64,000 nucleotides of DNA, from positions 16,676-80,675 of the forward strand of contig CADCLG010000009.1 in NCBI GenBank assembly GCA_902802305.1, in the 5' to 3' direction. The DNA comes from an uncultured Spirochaetaceae bacterium (GTDB lineage: Bacteria > Spirochaetota > Spirochaetia > Treponematales > Treponemataceae). A program made the translations under genes and the position numbers. Under the pieces are notes generated by a model. The model searched no databases, was not told the DNA's origin, and saw only the letters and a program-made list of their open reading frames with translations. Positions 17,479 through 25,029 of the stretch are shown one piece after another (the first letter of the stretch is position 1; every line of letters starts with the position of its first letter).

Positions 17479-18417
17479 TTAGTTGGCGTTTGCCTCAAAA
17501 AAATCAAGGATAAGGGAGTTTGCATCTATTTTGTTGATTTTTTCTGTTGGCCAGGCGTGATGTCCGTCTTTAACAAAAAGCTGCCAGACTTGCTTTTGAT
17601 TTTTCTTTTTTCCATACCATTTTGTTAATGTGGAAGCTGCTCCCATCTCTATAGTGTCTGAAACTTTTAGATTATTTGACTGTGCCCAGTAAGACATGAC
17701 ATCTTCAATTGCCGGATCTTTTGAAAATTTTGCAGAATTGTCGCTTTTTTTAGGAACGGTTTCATCTTTTTCACCGGAAATCTGGAATATTCCGACTATG
17801 TTTTTTTTGTTCTTTTGTTCCCAGACTTTTTCAGTCATTTTTCCGGCAACGCTTACACAGGCTGCAAAAGTATGGCCTGCTTCCATTGCAAGTCTGTGAA
17901 TCATAAATCCGCCGTTACTGAATCCTGCTGCATAAGTACGTTTTTTGTCGAAGGAATACTCTTTCTGTAGATATTTTGTGAGCGCAACTAAAAAAATCAC
18001 ATCATCATTTCCGTCATTTGTTATTCCAGAGTTCCAGCCGATTGGTCCTGTAGGTTGATTTTTATTTCTTGCTCCAGTGACATAAACTACAGCATAACCA
18101 CGTGGATTTGCTTTTTCTTCAAAATGAATTGTTGTTCTGAAGGCTTCGGCAGTATTTCCTGCGCCCGGAAGAAGAATTACAAGCGGTGCGTTTTGTGAGT
18201 TCTCAGGCAAATCAATTATAAAATCATGATTTATGCCGTCAAAAGAACAGGTGAATCTGTTTTTAGAAACTTGTGTGATATTTTCTAATTTAGGGGTTGA
18301 TTTTTGCAATGATGATTTGGAAGGTGAATATTTCTCTTTGCATCCGCATAAAAGAATAGAAAAGAATGCAAAGAGAAATATTTTTTTTATTTTTTTAAGT
18401 TGCTTTGCAAGACTCAA
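17479..18417 (-). CDS. CE1-like esterase lipoprotein (feruloyl/acetyl-xylan esterase or PHB depolymerase family)
   Basis: The 312-residue alpha/beta hydrolase has an N-terminal signal ending ILLCGC (lipid-attached Cys26). The oxyanion region is VILLPGAGNT; the nucleophile is Ser167 in AAGFSNGG; Asp218 in SGEKDETVP and a His in DGHHAWP (286/287) complete the triad. This is the LpqC family that includes feruloyl and acetyl-xylan esterases. Membrane-anchored, it would free side groups from plant xylan for the GH120 enzyme downstream. The start is a TTG six bases beyond the stop of the rubrerythrin fusion, with no clear ribosome binding site, suggesting translational coupling. Substrate is inferred. 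Confidence 0.78.
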   Translation of the reverse strand: MSLAKQLKKIKKIFLFAFFSILLCGCKEKYSPSKSSLQKSTPKLENITQVSKNRFTCSFDGINHDFIIDLPENSQNAPLVILLPGAGNTAEAFRTTIHFEEKANPRGYAVVYVTGARNKNQPTGPIGWNSGITNDGNDDVIFLVALTKYLQKEYSFDKKRTYAAGFSNGGFMIHRLAMEAGHTFAACVSVAGKMTEKVWEQKNKKNIVGIFQISGEKDETVPKKSDNSAKFSKDPAIEDVMSYWAQSNNLKVSDTIEMGAASTLTKWYGKKKNQKQVWQLFVKDGHHAWPTEKINKIDANSLILDFFEANAN

Positions 18418-18423
18418 ATTATT

Positions 18424-19602
18424 CTAGTAGTTTTGTGCGCTGATTTCAAAATAACTCTGTGGGTGTGCGCAAACCGGACAAACTTCTGGAGCTTTTGTAC
18501 CAACTACGATGTGGCCGCAGTTTCGGCATTCCCAAACTTTTACTTCGCTCTTTTCAAATACAGCGGCAGTTTCAATGTTCTTGAGTAATGCACGATAGCG
18601 TTCCTCATGATGTTTTTCGATAGCAGCAACGGCACGGAACTTTGCAGCAAGTGCTGTGAATCCTTCTTTTTCAGCTGTAACTGCAAAACCCTCGTACATA
18701 TCTGTCCATTCATGATTTTCGCCATCAGCTGCTGCTTTAAGGTTATCAGTAGTTTTTCCAATTCCTGCAAGTTCTTTGAACCACATTTTTGCGTGTTCTT
18801 TTTCGTTGTTAGCGGTTGCTTCAAAAATTGCAGCAATCTGTTCATATCCTTCTTTTTTTGCAACAGAAGCAAAATAAGTGTATTTATTTCTTGCCTGGCT
18901 TTCTCCGGCAAAAGCTGCCTCTAAGTTTTTTTCTGTCTGTGTTCCTGCGTATTTGTTCATTTTTTCCTCCTGTGAACTTTCTGCTATATTTTCATAAATT
19001 GGTTCAAAATCTTCAGCCGGATGACCACAAAGTGGACAGGTAAAATCAGCTGGGAGTTCTGCTCCTTTGTATTCGTATCCGCAGATTCGGCAGCGCCATC
19101 CGACAATTTTTTTTGCAGTTTGAACGCTTGGTTTTGGTTTGATGACGTTCTGATAGTAAGCATAAGTGATAGGTTCCTCTTTACTCATTATTTTTGCGTC
19201 TGTAACTTCAGCGATGAAGAGAGTGTGTGTTCCTAAATCCTGTGAACTGATTACTTTTGCAGAAATAAGCGCGCAAATCTGAGAATTAGGATATGGACAA
19301 CCTGCGTCATCTAATGAATAAGAAAAACCATCGAACTTATTTACGTTTCTTCCGCTTTGATAGCCGAATCGTTTTATTATCTCAAATGCAGTTGTTTTGT
19401 CTAGAATTGAAAGTGCGAAAACTCCAGATTCTTTAATCATACTGCAGGTGAGATTTGTGCTTATTGAAGATATGGCGATTCTTGTCGGTTCATTGGCAAC
19501 CTGCATACAAGTGTTTGTTACGCAAGCATTGATTTTATCACCGCTTTTTGTACCGAGAATGAAAACGCCATAAGATAAGCTGAATAATGCTTTGTTATCC
19601 AT
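18424..19602 (-). CDS. Flavin reductase - rubredoxin - rubrerythrin - rubredoxin fusion
   Basis: One 392-residue reading frame joins three units. Residues 1-155 form an FMN-binding flavin reductase domain; 165-200 a rubredoxin (C171-x2-C174, C189-x2-C192), together resembling high-molecular-weight rubredoxin (Hrb). Residues 215-392 are a complete rubrerythrin: diiron four-helix domain (Glu234, E267KEH270, Glu298, E329KHHE333) and C-terminal rubredoxin (C359/C362, C375/C378). Such proteins reduce peroxide with electrons passed from NAD(P)H via flavin and rubredoxin, so this could be a one-chain peroxidase. Met215 is preceded by a perfect AGGAGG, so rubrerythrin may also be made alone. It lies 8 bp after another rubrerythrin gene. 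Confidence 0.9.
   Translation of the reverse strand: MDNKALFSLSYGVFILGTKSGDKINACVTNTCMQVANEPTRIAISSISTNLTCSMIKESGVFALSILDKTTAFEIIKRFGYQSGRNVNKFDGFSYSLDDAGCPYPNSQICALISAKVISSQDLGTHTLFIAEVTDAKIMSKEEPITYAYYQNVIKPKPSVQTAKKIVGWRCRICGYEYKGAELPADFTCPLCGHPAEDFEPIYENIAESSQEEKMNKYAGTQTEKNLEAAFAGESQARNKYTYFASVAKKEGYEQIAAIFEATANNEKEHAKMWFKELAGIGKTTDNLKAAADGENHEWTDMYEGFAVTAEKEGFTALAAKFRAVAAIEKHHEERYRALLKNIETAAVFEKSEVKVWECRNCGHIVVGTKAPEVCPVCAHPQSYFEISAQNY
18961..18971 (-). promoter_or_regulatory. Internal ribosome binding site before the rubrerythrin part of the fusion
   Basis: On the minus strand AGGAGG (18971-18966) lies five bases before an in-frame ATG (18960) that starts [12 protein letters not shown], the normal N-terminus of a rubrerythrin. 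It would give a 178-residue separate product from 18424-18960. Confidence 0.7.
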
Positions 19603-19610
19603 GTGAATCC

Positions 19611-20171
19611 TTATCGTCCCCAGGTGAGGATTAAGTCGTAATTATCTTCGCGAACTTCAAAATACTGATTGTATTCGCCGCAAGTTGGGCAGTATTCTGG
19701 AGCCTGAGGACCAACTACGATGTGACCACATTTAAGACATTCCCAGATTTTAACTGTACTGTTTTTAAGCTGTGCAGAAGATTCTTCATCTTTAAGGAGG
19801 GAGCGGTATCGTTCTTCATGACGTTTTTCGATTGCAGCAACGGCACGGAACTTTGCAGCAAGGTCTGCGAATCCTTCTTCTTCGGCTTCTTTTGCAAACT
19901 GAACGTACATATCTGTCCATTCATAATTTTCACCGTCAGCTGCAGCCTTGAGATTGTCTGTTGTAGAGTTTAAGCCACCAAGCTCTTTGAACCACATTTT
20001 TGCGTGATTTTCTTCGTTGTTGGCAGTTTTTGCAAAAATGTCAGCAATTTTATCCAGACCGTCTTTTTTTGCAATTGCTGAAAAATATGTGTATTTATTT
20101 CTTGCCTGGCTTTCTCCAGCGAAGGCTGCAAGAAGATTTTTTTCTGTTTTTGTACCAGTATATTTGCTCAT
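19611..20171 (-). CDS. rbr: Rubrerythrin
   Basis: This 186-residue protein starts [30 protein letters not shown] and has both rubrerythrin parts: an N-terminal diiron ferritin-like domain with paired Glu motifs ([24 protein letters not shown]) and a C-terminal rubredoxin with CLKCG and CPTCG. It reduces hydrogen peroxide to water in the cytoplasm of anaerobes. It is clearly a paralogue of the rubrerythrin half of the downstream fusion, probably by tandem duplication. It sits between the superoxide reductase gene (52 bp upstream) and the fusion (8 bp downstream), so peroxide made by superoxide reductase would be handled by products of the same transcript. Confidence 0.93.
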   Translation of the reverse strand: MSKYTGTKTEKNLLAAFAGESQARNKYTYFSAIAKKDGLDKIADIFAKTANNEENHAKMWFKELGGLNSTTDNLKAAADGENYEWTDMYVQFAKEAEEEGFADLAAKFRAVAAIEKRHEERYRSLLKDEESSAQLKNSTVKIWECLKCGHIVVGPQAPEYCPTCGEYNQYFEVREDNYDLILTWGR

Positions 20172-20194
20172 AATATATATTTCCTTTTTTTTTG

Positions 20195-20217
20195 ATTACC
20201 GGGTCAAGCCCGATAAT
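20195..20217. repeat. Short palindrome resembling a dispersed repeat
   Basis: ATTACCGGG-TCAAG-CCCGATAAT forms an imperfect inverted repeat between the superoxide reductase and rubrerythrin genes. Palindromes built on CCGGGTCAAGCCCG occur as scattered intergenic repeats in many bacteria; only one copy is seen here. It lacks a downstream T-run on the minus strand, so it is not a usual terminator for this operon. Confidence 0.45.
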
Positions 20218-20223
20218 GACAGT

Positions 20224-20601
20224 TTATTTTGAAACCCAAAGACTGTGAAGATTGCAATATGCAAAAGCTTCGATTACTTCATCGCCATCAACAAGAGCGA
20301 ATGTTGCAACTGGAACATCTCCCGGTTTGAGGATTTTGCGTTGATTTCCCTGCTTTGTTCTAAGGGCAATCCATTCAATATAGTGTTCAGGTGCCATAGG
20401 ATGTTCTACAGAACCAACCTTTACTTCTATTATATTGCCATTTTTTGTGATTACAGGCACATGCTTTTCTACAGCAGCGTCCGTAGTTCCTGGAATGAGT
20501 TCTTCCATTGCCTCTCCACAGCAGATTGTCGGAACCTTTGTGTCGTTTACAATCGCGATGATTTTTCCACAGTGTTTACATCTGTAAAATTTCAGTTCCA
20601 T
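20224..20601 (-). CDS. dfx: Superoxide reductase (desulfoferrodoxin, two-iron type)
   Basis: The 125-residue protein has an N-terminal desulforedoxin domain with Cys8, Cys11, Cys27 and Cys28 (CKHCG and ICCGE) binding centre I, and a C-terminal SOR domain with EKHVPVI, EHPMAPEHYIEW and AYCNLHSLW, which supply the His4-Cys site of centre II. It reduces superoxide to peroxide without releasing oxygen, the normal anaerobe strategy. It is the first gene of the oxidative-stress cluster followed by two rubrerythrin genes. A good ribosome binding site (AAGGAG) precedes the ATG, and a promoter with an inverted repeat lies about 35 bp further upstream. Confidence 0.95.
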   Translation of the reverse strand: MELKFYRCKHCGKIIAIVNDTKVPTICCGEAMEELIPGTTDAAVEKHVPVITKNGNIIEVKVGSVEHPMAPEHYIEWIALRTKQGNQRKILKPGDVPVATFALVDGDEVIEAFAYCNLHSLWVSK

Positions 20602-20632
20602 AAAATACTCCTTTTTGGTATGTGATGAATCA

Positions 20633-20659
20633 ATTATACACTATAACGAGTGAAAGTGT
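20633..20659 (-). promoter_or_regulatory. Candidate promoter/operator of the oxidative-stress operon
   Basis: The minus strand has TATAAT (20638-20633) with a weak TTACAC 19 bp upstream. ACACT-12 bp-AGTGT (20638-20659) forms an inverted repeat over the spacer, a possible site for a redox-responsive repressor such as a Fur/PerR relative. No regulator gene is adjacent. Confidence 0.35.
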
Positions 20660-20836
20660 GTAAAAAAAGGAGGAAAAAATTGTAAAAGTTGTGATTTTTT
20701 TTACGTGGGATATTCGCGATGTTCTTAAAAAATAAAAAGCCAGATATAGGTGTTTATAAGATAGATCTTACAGCACTTAATGGTTATGTATTATAAGGTT
20801 GTAAAATAATTTTATGGAATTAAAATAAAAATATGT

Positions 20837-20842
20837 TATAAT
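20837..20842 (+). promoter_or_regulatory. -10 box of the chemoreceptor gene
   Basis: TATAAT 30 bp before the chemoreceptor ATG. No convincing -35 box is present, so the promoter may be activator-dependent. The remaining sequence from 20660 to 20836 is AT-rich and shows nothing else I can name. Confidence 0.4.
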
Positions 20843-20872
20843 TAAGTATAGCTTTTTAAAAAGAGGAAAACT

Positions 20873-22978
20873 ATGAGCAAGACTGGTAAACTTAGATTCA
20901 CTTTGGCAGTAAAACTGCTTGTAATGTTTCTGATTGTTGTAATTATTTCAAGTGTAACAATTGGAATGGTTTCTTATAGAGCTGCATCTAAAGGAATGAC
21001 TCAAAATGTATATACACAGATTGATACGGTTTCAAATGATATTGTAAATCAGATTTCTGCTATAAATGAAAGATACTTTCAATCTCTTCATGTTCTTGCA
21101 GAATTAACTACAATTAAAGATGAAAATATTTCATTTGATGAAAAACAAAAGGAGCTGGAAAGTGTTAAAACTGCAATGGGAGAAAATTGTGAAAATGTTG
21201 CCTTTTATGATGCAAACGGCGATGCTCTTGTTGCAAACGGTAATGTAATGAATTTCGCTAATCGTGCATATTTTAAAGAGGCTTATGCCGGTAAAGATTT
21301 CGCATCTGATCCTGTTTTGAGTCCTGTAACCGATACAATTCTTCAGCATTACAGTGTTCCTGTTTATAATAACAATCACCAGATTATTGGTGCACTTGTA
21401 ATGGTTATAAGTGGAAATACTATTTTAAGCACTATAGAAAAAATTGACATGGGTGGTGGAATGCATCCTTCTGTTATCAACTGGGCTACTTCAACAACTG
21501 TTGCAAATGTAAATGAAAATACAGAAACCAGTGAAGAAGATGGTGGTGCTGTTCTTGATGAAACTTCTGGTCTTGGTCTTGTCCTTACAAATATTTTCCA
21601 GGGTAAGGAAGGAATTGATGATTTTGTAGACCCTAATATCCATGCACATCTTATTGCGGCCTACAAGAAGGTTCCTAATACAACCTGGACTGTTTTTGCT
21701 GTTGCACCTTATGATCTTTATTTTAGTGCCCTTAAAGGAACTCAGACAACCATCCTTCTTATCATCGTAATTACATTAGTTATTACTACAGTTGTTATTT
21801 TATTCTTGATTCGTCTGCTTATTAGACCACTCAAAACTGTAAAATCTTCTGTAGAAACAATTGCAAGTGGAAATGCCGATCTTACTCAGAGAATTCCTGA
21901 AGCAACCAATGATGAAATTGGCGATGTTGTAAACGGTTTCAATGTCTTTGTCGAAAAGCTTCATGAAATTGTAACAAATTTACAGCATTCAAAGGATAAT
22001 CTTATTTCTGTTGATACGGATTTGCAGGCAAGTACGCAGAATGCAACGGCTTCGATTACAGAAATTATTTCAAATATTGAAAGTGTCAATGGCCAGATTC
22101 TTAATCAGGCTGGTTCTGTACAGGAAACTGCTGGTGCTGTAAATGAAATAAGCGCAAATATCGACTCTCTTGAAAGGATGATTGAATCTCAGTCTGCAAG
22201 TGTAACACAGGCTTCTGCTTCGGTAGAACAGATGATTGGAAATATTAATTCTGTAAATACTTCTGTTAATAAGATGATTGAATCTTTTGGTCAGCTGGAA
22301 CAGAACTCCACAGAGGGTATTTCAAAACAGAGCAATGTAAACGAAAAAATCGGTCGTATTCAGGAGCAGTCAAAAATGCTTCAGGATGCAAATATTGCAA
22401 TTGCTAGTATTGCTTCCCAGACAAACCTTCTTGCTATGAACGCTGCAATCGAAGCGGCTCATGCAGGTGAAGCCGGAAAAGGATTTGCAGTTGTTGCCGA
22501 TGAAATCCGTAAGCTTTCAGAAACTTCTACTGCTCAGTCAAAAACAATTGGAACTGAGCTTCAGGATATTCAGAAGACAATTCAGGAAGTTGTTGCAGTT
22601 TCTCACGAAACAAATACAGCATTCTCTGCAATTTCAGAAAGTATTGCCGAAACAAGCCAGATTATTGAACAGATTAAGAGTGCAATGGAAGAGCAGCAGA
22701 TTGGTTCTAAGCAGATTATCGATGCCCTCCAGTCTATGAACAATTCTACAGCTGAAGTTAAAACTGCTTCTGCCGAAATGTCAGAAGGAAACCGACAAAT
22801 TCTTGCAGAAATCCAGAAGCTGCAGATGGCAACGGATACAATTAAAGACAGTATTCAGGAAATGCAGGCTGGTGCAGAGCACATTAATCAGACAGGTGCT
22901 GAACTTTATAATATTTCCGGAAAAATGGCAGACAACATCAAGCAGATTGGTTCTGAAATTGATTTGTTTAAGGTATAA
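20873..22978 (+). CDS. Methyl-accepting chemotaxis protein
   Basis: A 701-residue chemoreceptor: a first membrane helix at about residues 11-34, a large periplasmic sensory domain with double-Cache character (about 35-290; [24 protein letters not shown]), a second membrane helix (about 293-318), HAMP ([25 protein letters not shown]) and a cytoplasmic signalling domain with the conserved hairpin tip [30 protein letters not shown]. Binding of a small ligand outside controls CheA inside and thus flagellar rotation. It has an AGAGG ribosome binding site and is monocistronic. The ligand is unknown. Motile spirochaetes usually encode many such receptors. Confidence 0.95.
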   Translation: MSKTGKLRFTLAVKLLVMFLIVVIISSVTIGMVSYRAASKGMTQNVYTQIDTVSNDIVNQISAINERYFQSLHVLAELTTIKDENISFDEKQKELESVKTAMGENCENVAFYDANGDALVANGNVMNFANRAYFKEAYAGKDFASDPVLSPVTDTILQHYSVPVYNNNHQIIGALVMVISGNTILSTIEKIDMGGGMHPSVINWATSTTVANVNENTETSEEDGGAVLDETSGLGLVLTNIFQGKEGIDDFVDPNIHAHLIAAYKKVPNTTWTVFAVAPYDLYFSALKGTQTTILLIIVITLVITTVVILFLIRLLIRPLKTVKSSVETIASGNADLTQRIPEATNDEIGDVVNGFNVFVEKLHEIVTNLQHSKDNLISVDTDLQASTQNATASITEIISNIESVNGQILNQAGSVQETAGAVNEISANIDSLERMIESQSASVTQASASVEQMIGNINSVNTSVNKMIESFGQLEQNSTEGISKQSNVNEKIGRIQEQSKMLQDANIAIASIASQTNLLAMNAAIEAAHAGEAGKGFAVVADEIRKLSETSTAQSKTIGTELQDIQKTIQEVVAVSHETNTAFSAISESIAETSQIIEQIKSAMEEQQIGSKQIIDALQSMNNSTAEVKTASAEMSEGNRQILAEIQKLQMATDTIKDSIQEMQAGAEHINQTGAELYNISGKMADNIKQIGSEIDLFKV

Positions 22979-23010
22979 TTTTTTGAAAGAAGACTGCAAG
23001 AAATAAAAAC

Positions 23011-23039
23011 TTGACGGTCTTATAGGTGTATGCTATATT
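23011..23039 (+). promoter_or_regulatory. Promoter of a candidate antitoxin small RNA
   Basis: TTGACG (23011-23016), exactly 17 bp, TATATT (23034-23039). No reading frame with a ribosome binding site follows before the terminator 50 bp downstream. Confidence 0.75.
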
Positions 23040-23045
23040 AAAAGA

Positions 23046-23131
23046 AAGGAAATGCCCGATTCATTTGGGTCATCTCCACGTTGTGTAAAAGCCGCCGAAG
23101 TATGTGTGAAAAGGACTACGGCGGCTTTATT
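23046..23131 (+). ncRNA. Candidate small antisense RNA of a type I toxin-antitoxin locus
   Basis: From the promoter at 23011-23039 to the hairpin and T-rich tail at 23088-23131 gives an RNA of about 85 nt. It converges on the 31-codon membrane peptide gene and overlaps the 3' end of that gene's predicted mRNA through the shared bidirectional terminator. Its first ~30 nt (from GGAAATGCC at 23048) closely resemble the 5' end of the toxin mRNA and include AUCUCC, which could pair with the toxin's ribosome binding site (GGAGGU). Confidence 0.6.
23088..23131. terminator. Bidirectional terminator between sRNA and toxin genes
   Basis: AAAGCCGCCG (23088-23097) pairs with CGGCGGCTTT (23119-23128) around a 21-nt loop. 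Rightward transcripts meet TTTATTTAT; leftward transcripts meet TTTTACAC. Confidence 0.85.
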
Positions 23132-23138
23132 TATCTAC

Positions 23139-23234
23139 TCATCTTTTATTTCTAAAGTATGAGAGAACTGCTATAACAGTGCAGATTATTGTCGCAATAC
23201 ATGTGATTACTGCAACAACAAGTTCAAATGTCAT
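23139..23234 (-). CDS. 31-residue hydrophobic peptide, candidate type I toxin
   Basis: The minus strand encodes MTFELVVAVITCIATIICTV followed by IAVLSYFRNKR and a stop: one membrane helix with a short basic C-terminal tail. The start codon follows an ideal GGGAGG ribosome binding site. Small single-helix peptides of this build with a highly stable, partly untranslatable mRNA and a converging antisense RNA are type I toxins (Fst, TxpA, holin-like families), which insert in the membrane and depolarise it. The mRNA from 23326 would have a ~90-nt leader in which UCUCCC can pair with the ribosome binding site. Family membership cannot be proven from sequence alone; an ordinary small membrane protein is the alternative. 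Confidence 0.65.
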   Translation of the reverse strand: MTFELVVAVITCIATIICTVIAVLSYFRNKR

Positions 23235-23294
23235 AAGCAAACCTCCCTTATCAATTATTTCAAAGTCCGCCTGAGCAAGACTCTGATTGAGTTC

Positions 23295-23323
23295 GGGAGA
23301 CACCGCCTGAATCAGGCATTTCC
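23295..23323 (-). repeat. 5' leader segment shared by toxin mRNA and small RNA
   Basis: The toxin transcript begins GGAAATGCCTGATTCA..., while the sRNA at 23048 begins GGAAATGCCCGATTCA..., and both continue to a UCUCC motif (GTGTCTCCC versus GTCATCTCC). In DNA the two form an inverted repeat about 270 bp apart. Confidence 0.7.
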
Positions 23324-23332
23324 AATGATTTT

Positions 23333-23361
23333 AGTATACGGTATAAAACGTATAGTGTAAA
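23333..23361 (-). promoter_or_regulatory. Promoter of the candidate toxin mRNA
   Basis: On the minus strand TTTACA (23361-23356), exactly 17 bp, TATACT (23338-23333), predicting a transcript of about 240 nt ending at the shared terminator. Confidence 0.7.
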
Positions 23362-23381
23362 GCAATTTATAGTAAATTAGT

Positions 23382-23732
23382 TTATAGATTAGAAAAATTA
23401 CTGATAAAGTCTACAAGAAGCTTTTCTTTTTCGGGAGAAAGTTCTTCGCATTTTTTTATGATTTCTGAATGTTTTCGATATAGCCTGAGTTGATTCTGTT
23501 CTTCTTCGTGATTTTTTGAAGAGTTAGGATTATTTGTTCCGTTTACAAGATATTCAACAGACACACCCAGAACTGCGGCGATTTTTACTGCGGTGTCGGC
23601 GGAGGGGATGCTGCCAAGTTTTATTCCTTTACCAATGTTTGTAAGACTAAAACCACATTTTCTTGCTAAATAAGTTTTGTTTTTTCCTAAATAATCAAGT
23701 TCTTCTTCTACTCTTTTCCAAAAATCACTCAT
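23382..23732 (-). CDS. XRE-family transcriptional regulator
   Basis: A 116-residue protein whose first 65 residues form a helix-turn-helix of the Cro/C1 type (KTYLARKCGFSLTNIGKGIKLGSIPSADTAVKIAAVLGVSVEYL). The tail is charged and helical, probably for dimerisation. It is divergent from the EcoRI-type methyltransferase gene with a shared 129-bp upstream region, so it may act like a controller protein of that restriction-modification locus; alternatively it belongs to the toxin-antitoxin locus on its other side. No ribosome binding site is evident before the ATG, which may mean a leaderless message. Confidence 0.85.
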   Translation of the reverse strand: MSDFWKRVEEELDYLGKNKTYLARKCGFSLTNIGKGIKLGSIPSADTAVKIAAVLGVSVEYLVNGTNNPNSSKNHEEEQNQLRLYRKHSEIIKKCEELSPEKEKLLVDFISNFSNL

Positions 23733-23861
23733 ATCAACAGTGAATAAGAAATTGTTTACTTTTTCTTTAAAAACTAAACCAAAAACAAGTATTTGTGTTA
23801 TAATAAACTATTGCCCAGTTAATAAAAATTAGTGGAAAATTATCAACTTGGAAGTTATAAA

Positions 23862-24836
23862 ATGTCAAAAAACACAAGTCTAGGAAATGCCAGAAACAAT
23901 AAGGAAGATGAGTTTTATACTCAGCTTTCTGATATTGAAAAAGAGTTATCTCATTATAAAAATCATTTCAAAGATAAAACTGTTTTATGCAATTGTGATG
24001 ACCCTCGTATATCAAACTTTTTTAATTACTTTGCCTTGAAGTTTGATGAATTGGGACTTAAAAGACTTATTACTACCTGTTATAAAAATCAGGAAGTTGA
24101 TTTATTTTCTCAAAATGATTGTGAGAAGGCAGTCTGGCTTGATTACTATGGAAACCCGAATGATCCGACAAATACAGATTTTTCGACTGTAGAAATAAAA
24201 GAATTGAAGGGAGATGGGGATTTTAGAAGTGACGAATGCATTGAACTTTTAAAACAAGCAGATATTGTGGTTACAAATCCGCCCTTTAGTTTATTCAGAG
24301 AATATGTTGATGTTTTAATGAAATATGAAAAGAAGTTTTTGATTATAGGAAGTCAGAACAATATTACTTACAAAGAAATTTTTAAACTCTTTAAGGAAAA
24401 CAAAATCTGGCTGGGATATAAAGCGGGTGATATGGCTTTCAAAGTTCCTGATTATTATGCTCCAAGAGAGACTCGTTACTGGCAGGATGAAACAGGTCAG
24501 AAGTGGAGAAGTATGGGAAATATTTGCTGGTATACAAATCTTGATATTGCAAAGAGACATGAAGATTTAATTTTATACAAACATTATTCGGAAGAGGAAT
24601 ATCCTAAATATGATAATTATGATGCGATTAATGTTGGGAAATATTCTGAAATTCCCATGGATTATGATGGTATTATGGGAGTGCCAATCACTTTCCTTGA
24701 TAAATATAATCCTTCGCAATTTGAAATAATTGGATTAGACAGATATACAGTTCCAAAAGATAAGCTTGTTGGAGGAAGACTTACAATTGATGGAAAAATA
24801 AAATTTGCACGCATTTTAATAAAGCGTAAAAAATAG
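23862..24836 (+). CDS. EcoRI-type adenine DNA methyltransferase
   Basis: From the ATG at 23862 the protein is 324 residues. It matches the EcoRI methylase family strikingly: DEFYTQLSDIEKEL, VLCNCDDPRISNFFNYFALKFDELGLK, GDGDFRSDECIELLKQADIVVTNPPFSLF, YPKYDNYDAINV and MDYDGIMGVPITFL. NPPF is the catalytic motif IV; methyl transfer is to adenine N6. A GTG at 23832 would add ten residues that M.EcoRI lacks. The usual EcoRI endonuclease gene is absent; instead a DUF262-HNH protein follows 193 bp downstream. The recognition sequence may be GAATTC, but this is not certain from the sequence. Confidence 0.9.
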   Translation: MSKNTSLGNARNNKEDEFYTQLSDIEKELSHYKNHFKDKTVLCNCDDPRISNFFNYFALKFDELGLKRLITTCYKNQEVDLFSQNDCEKAVWLDYYGNPNDPTNTDFSTVEIKELKGDGDFRSDECIELLKQADIVVTNPPFSLFREYVDVLMKYEKKFLIIGSQNNITYKEIFKLFKENKIWLGYKAGDMAFKVPDYYAPRETRYWQDETGQKWRSMGNICWYTNLDIAKRHEDLILYKHYSEEEYPKYDNYDAINVGKYSEIPMDYDGIMGVPITFLDKYNPSQFEIIGLDRYTVPKDKLVGGRLTIDGKIKFARILIKRKK

Positions 24837-25012
24837 GCCCGCCTGCGAGCTTACAGGGCTAGGGCGTGGAGCCACGCCGAAGGCGGCCACCGCAACGAAA
24901 TGAACTAACGTTAGTTAGTGAATGGAGTGAGGAGGCTGGAGCGATAGCGTAATGGCGGAAGGCCCGACCCGAACCCGCCTGCCGGCAGGCAGGCGGAGTG
25001 AGGGGAGCCCCC
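24837..25012. repeat. GC-rich palindromic intergenic island
   Basis: A strikingly GC-rich block in an AT-rich genome, filling the gap between the methyltransferase and the DUF262-HNH gene. It contains GGCGTGG-AG-CCACGCC (24863-24878), the palindrome ACTAACGTTAGT (24904-24915) and GCCTGCCGGCAGGC (24977-24990). No stand-alone gene is convincing. It looks like a dispersed palindromic repeat element. Confidence 0.6.
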
Positions 25013-25029
25013 AAGGAGAAAAAAAGATT

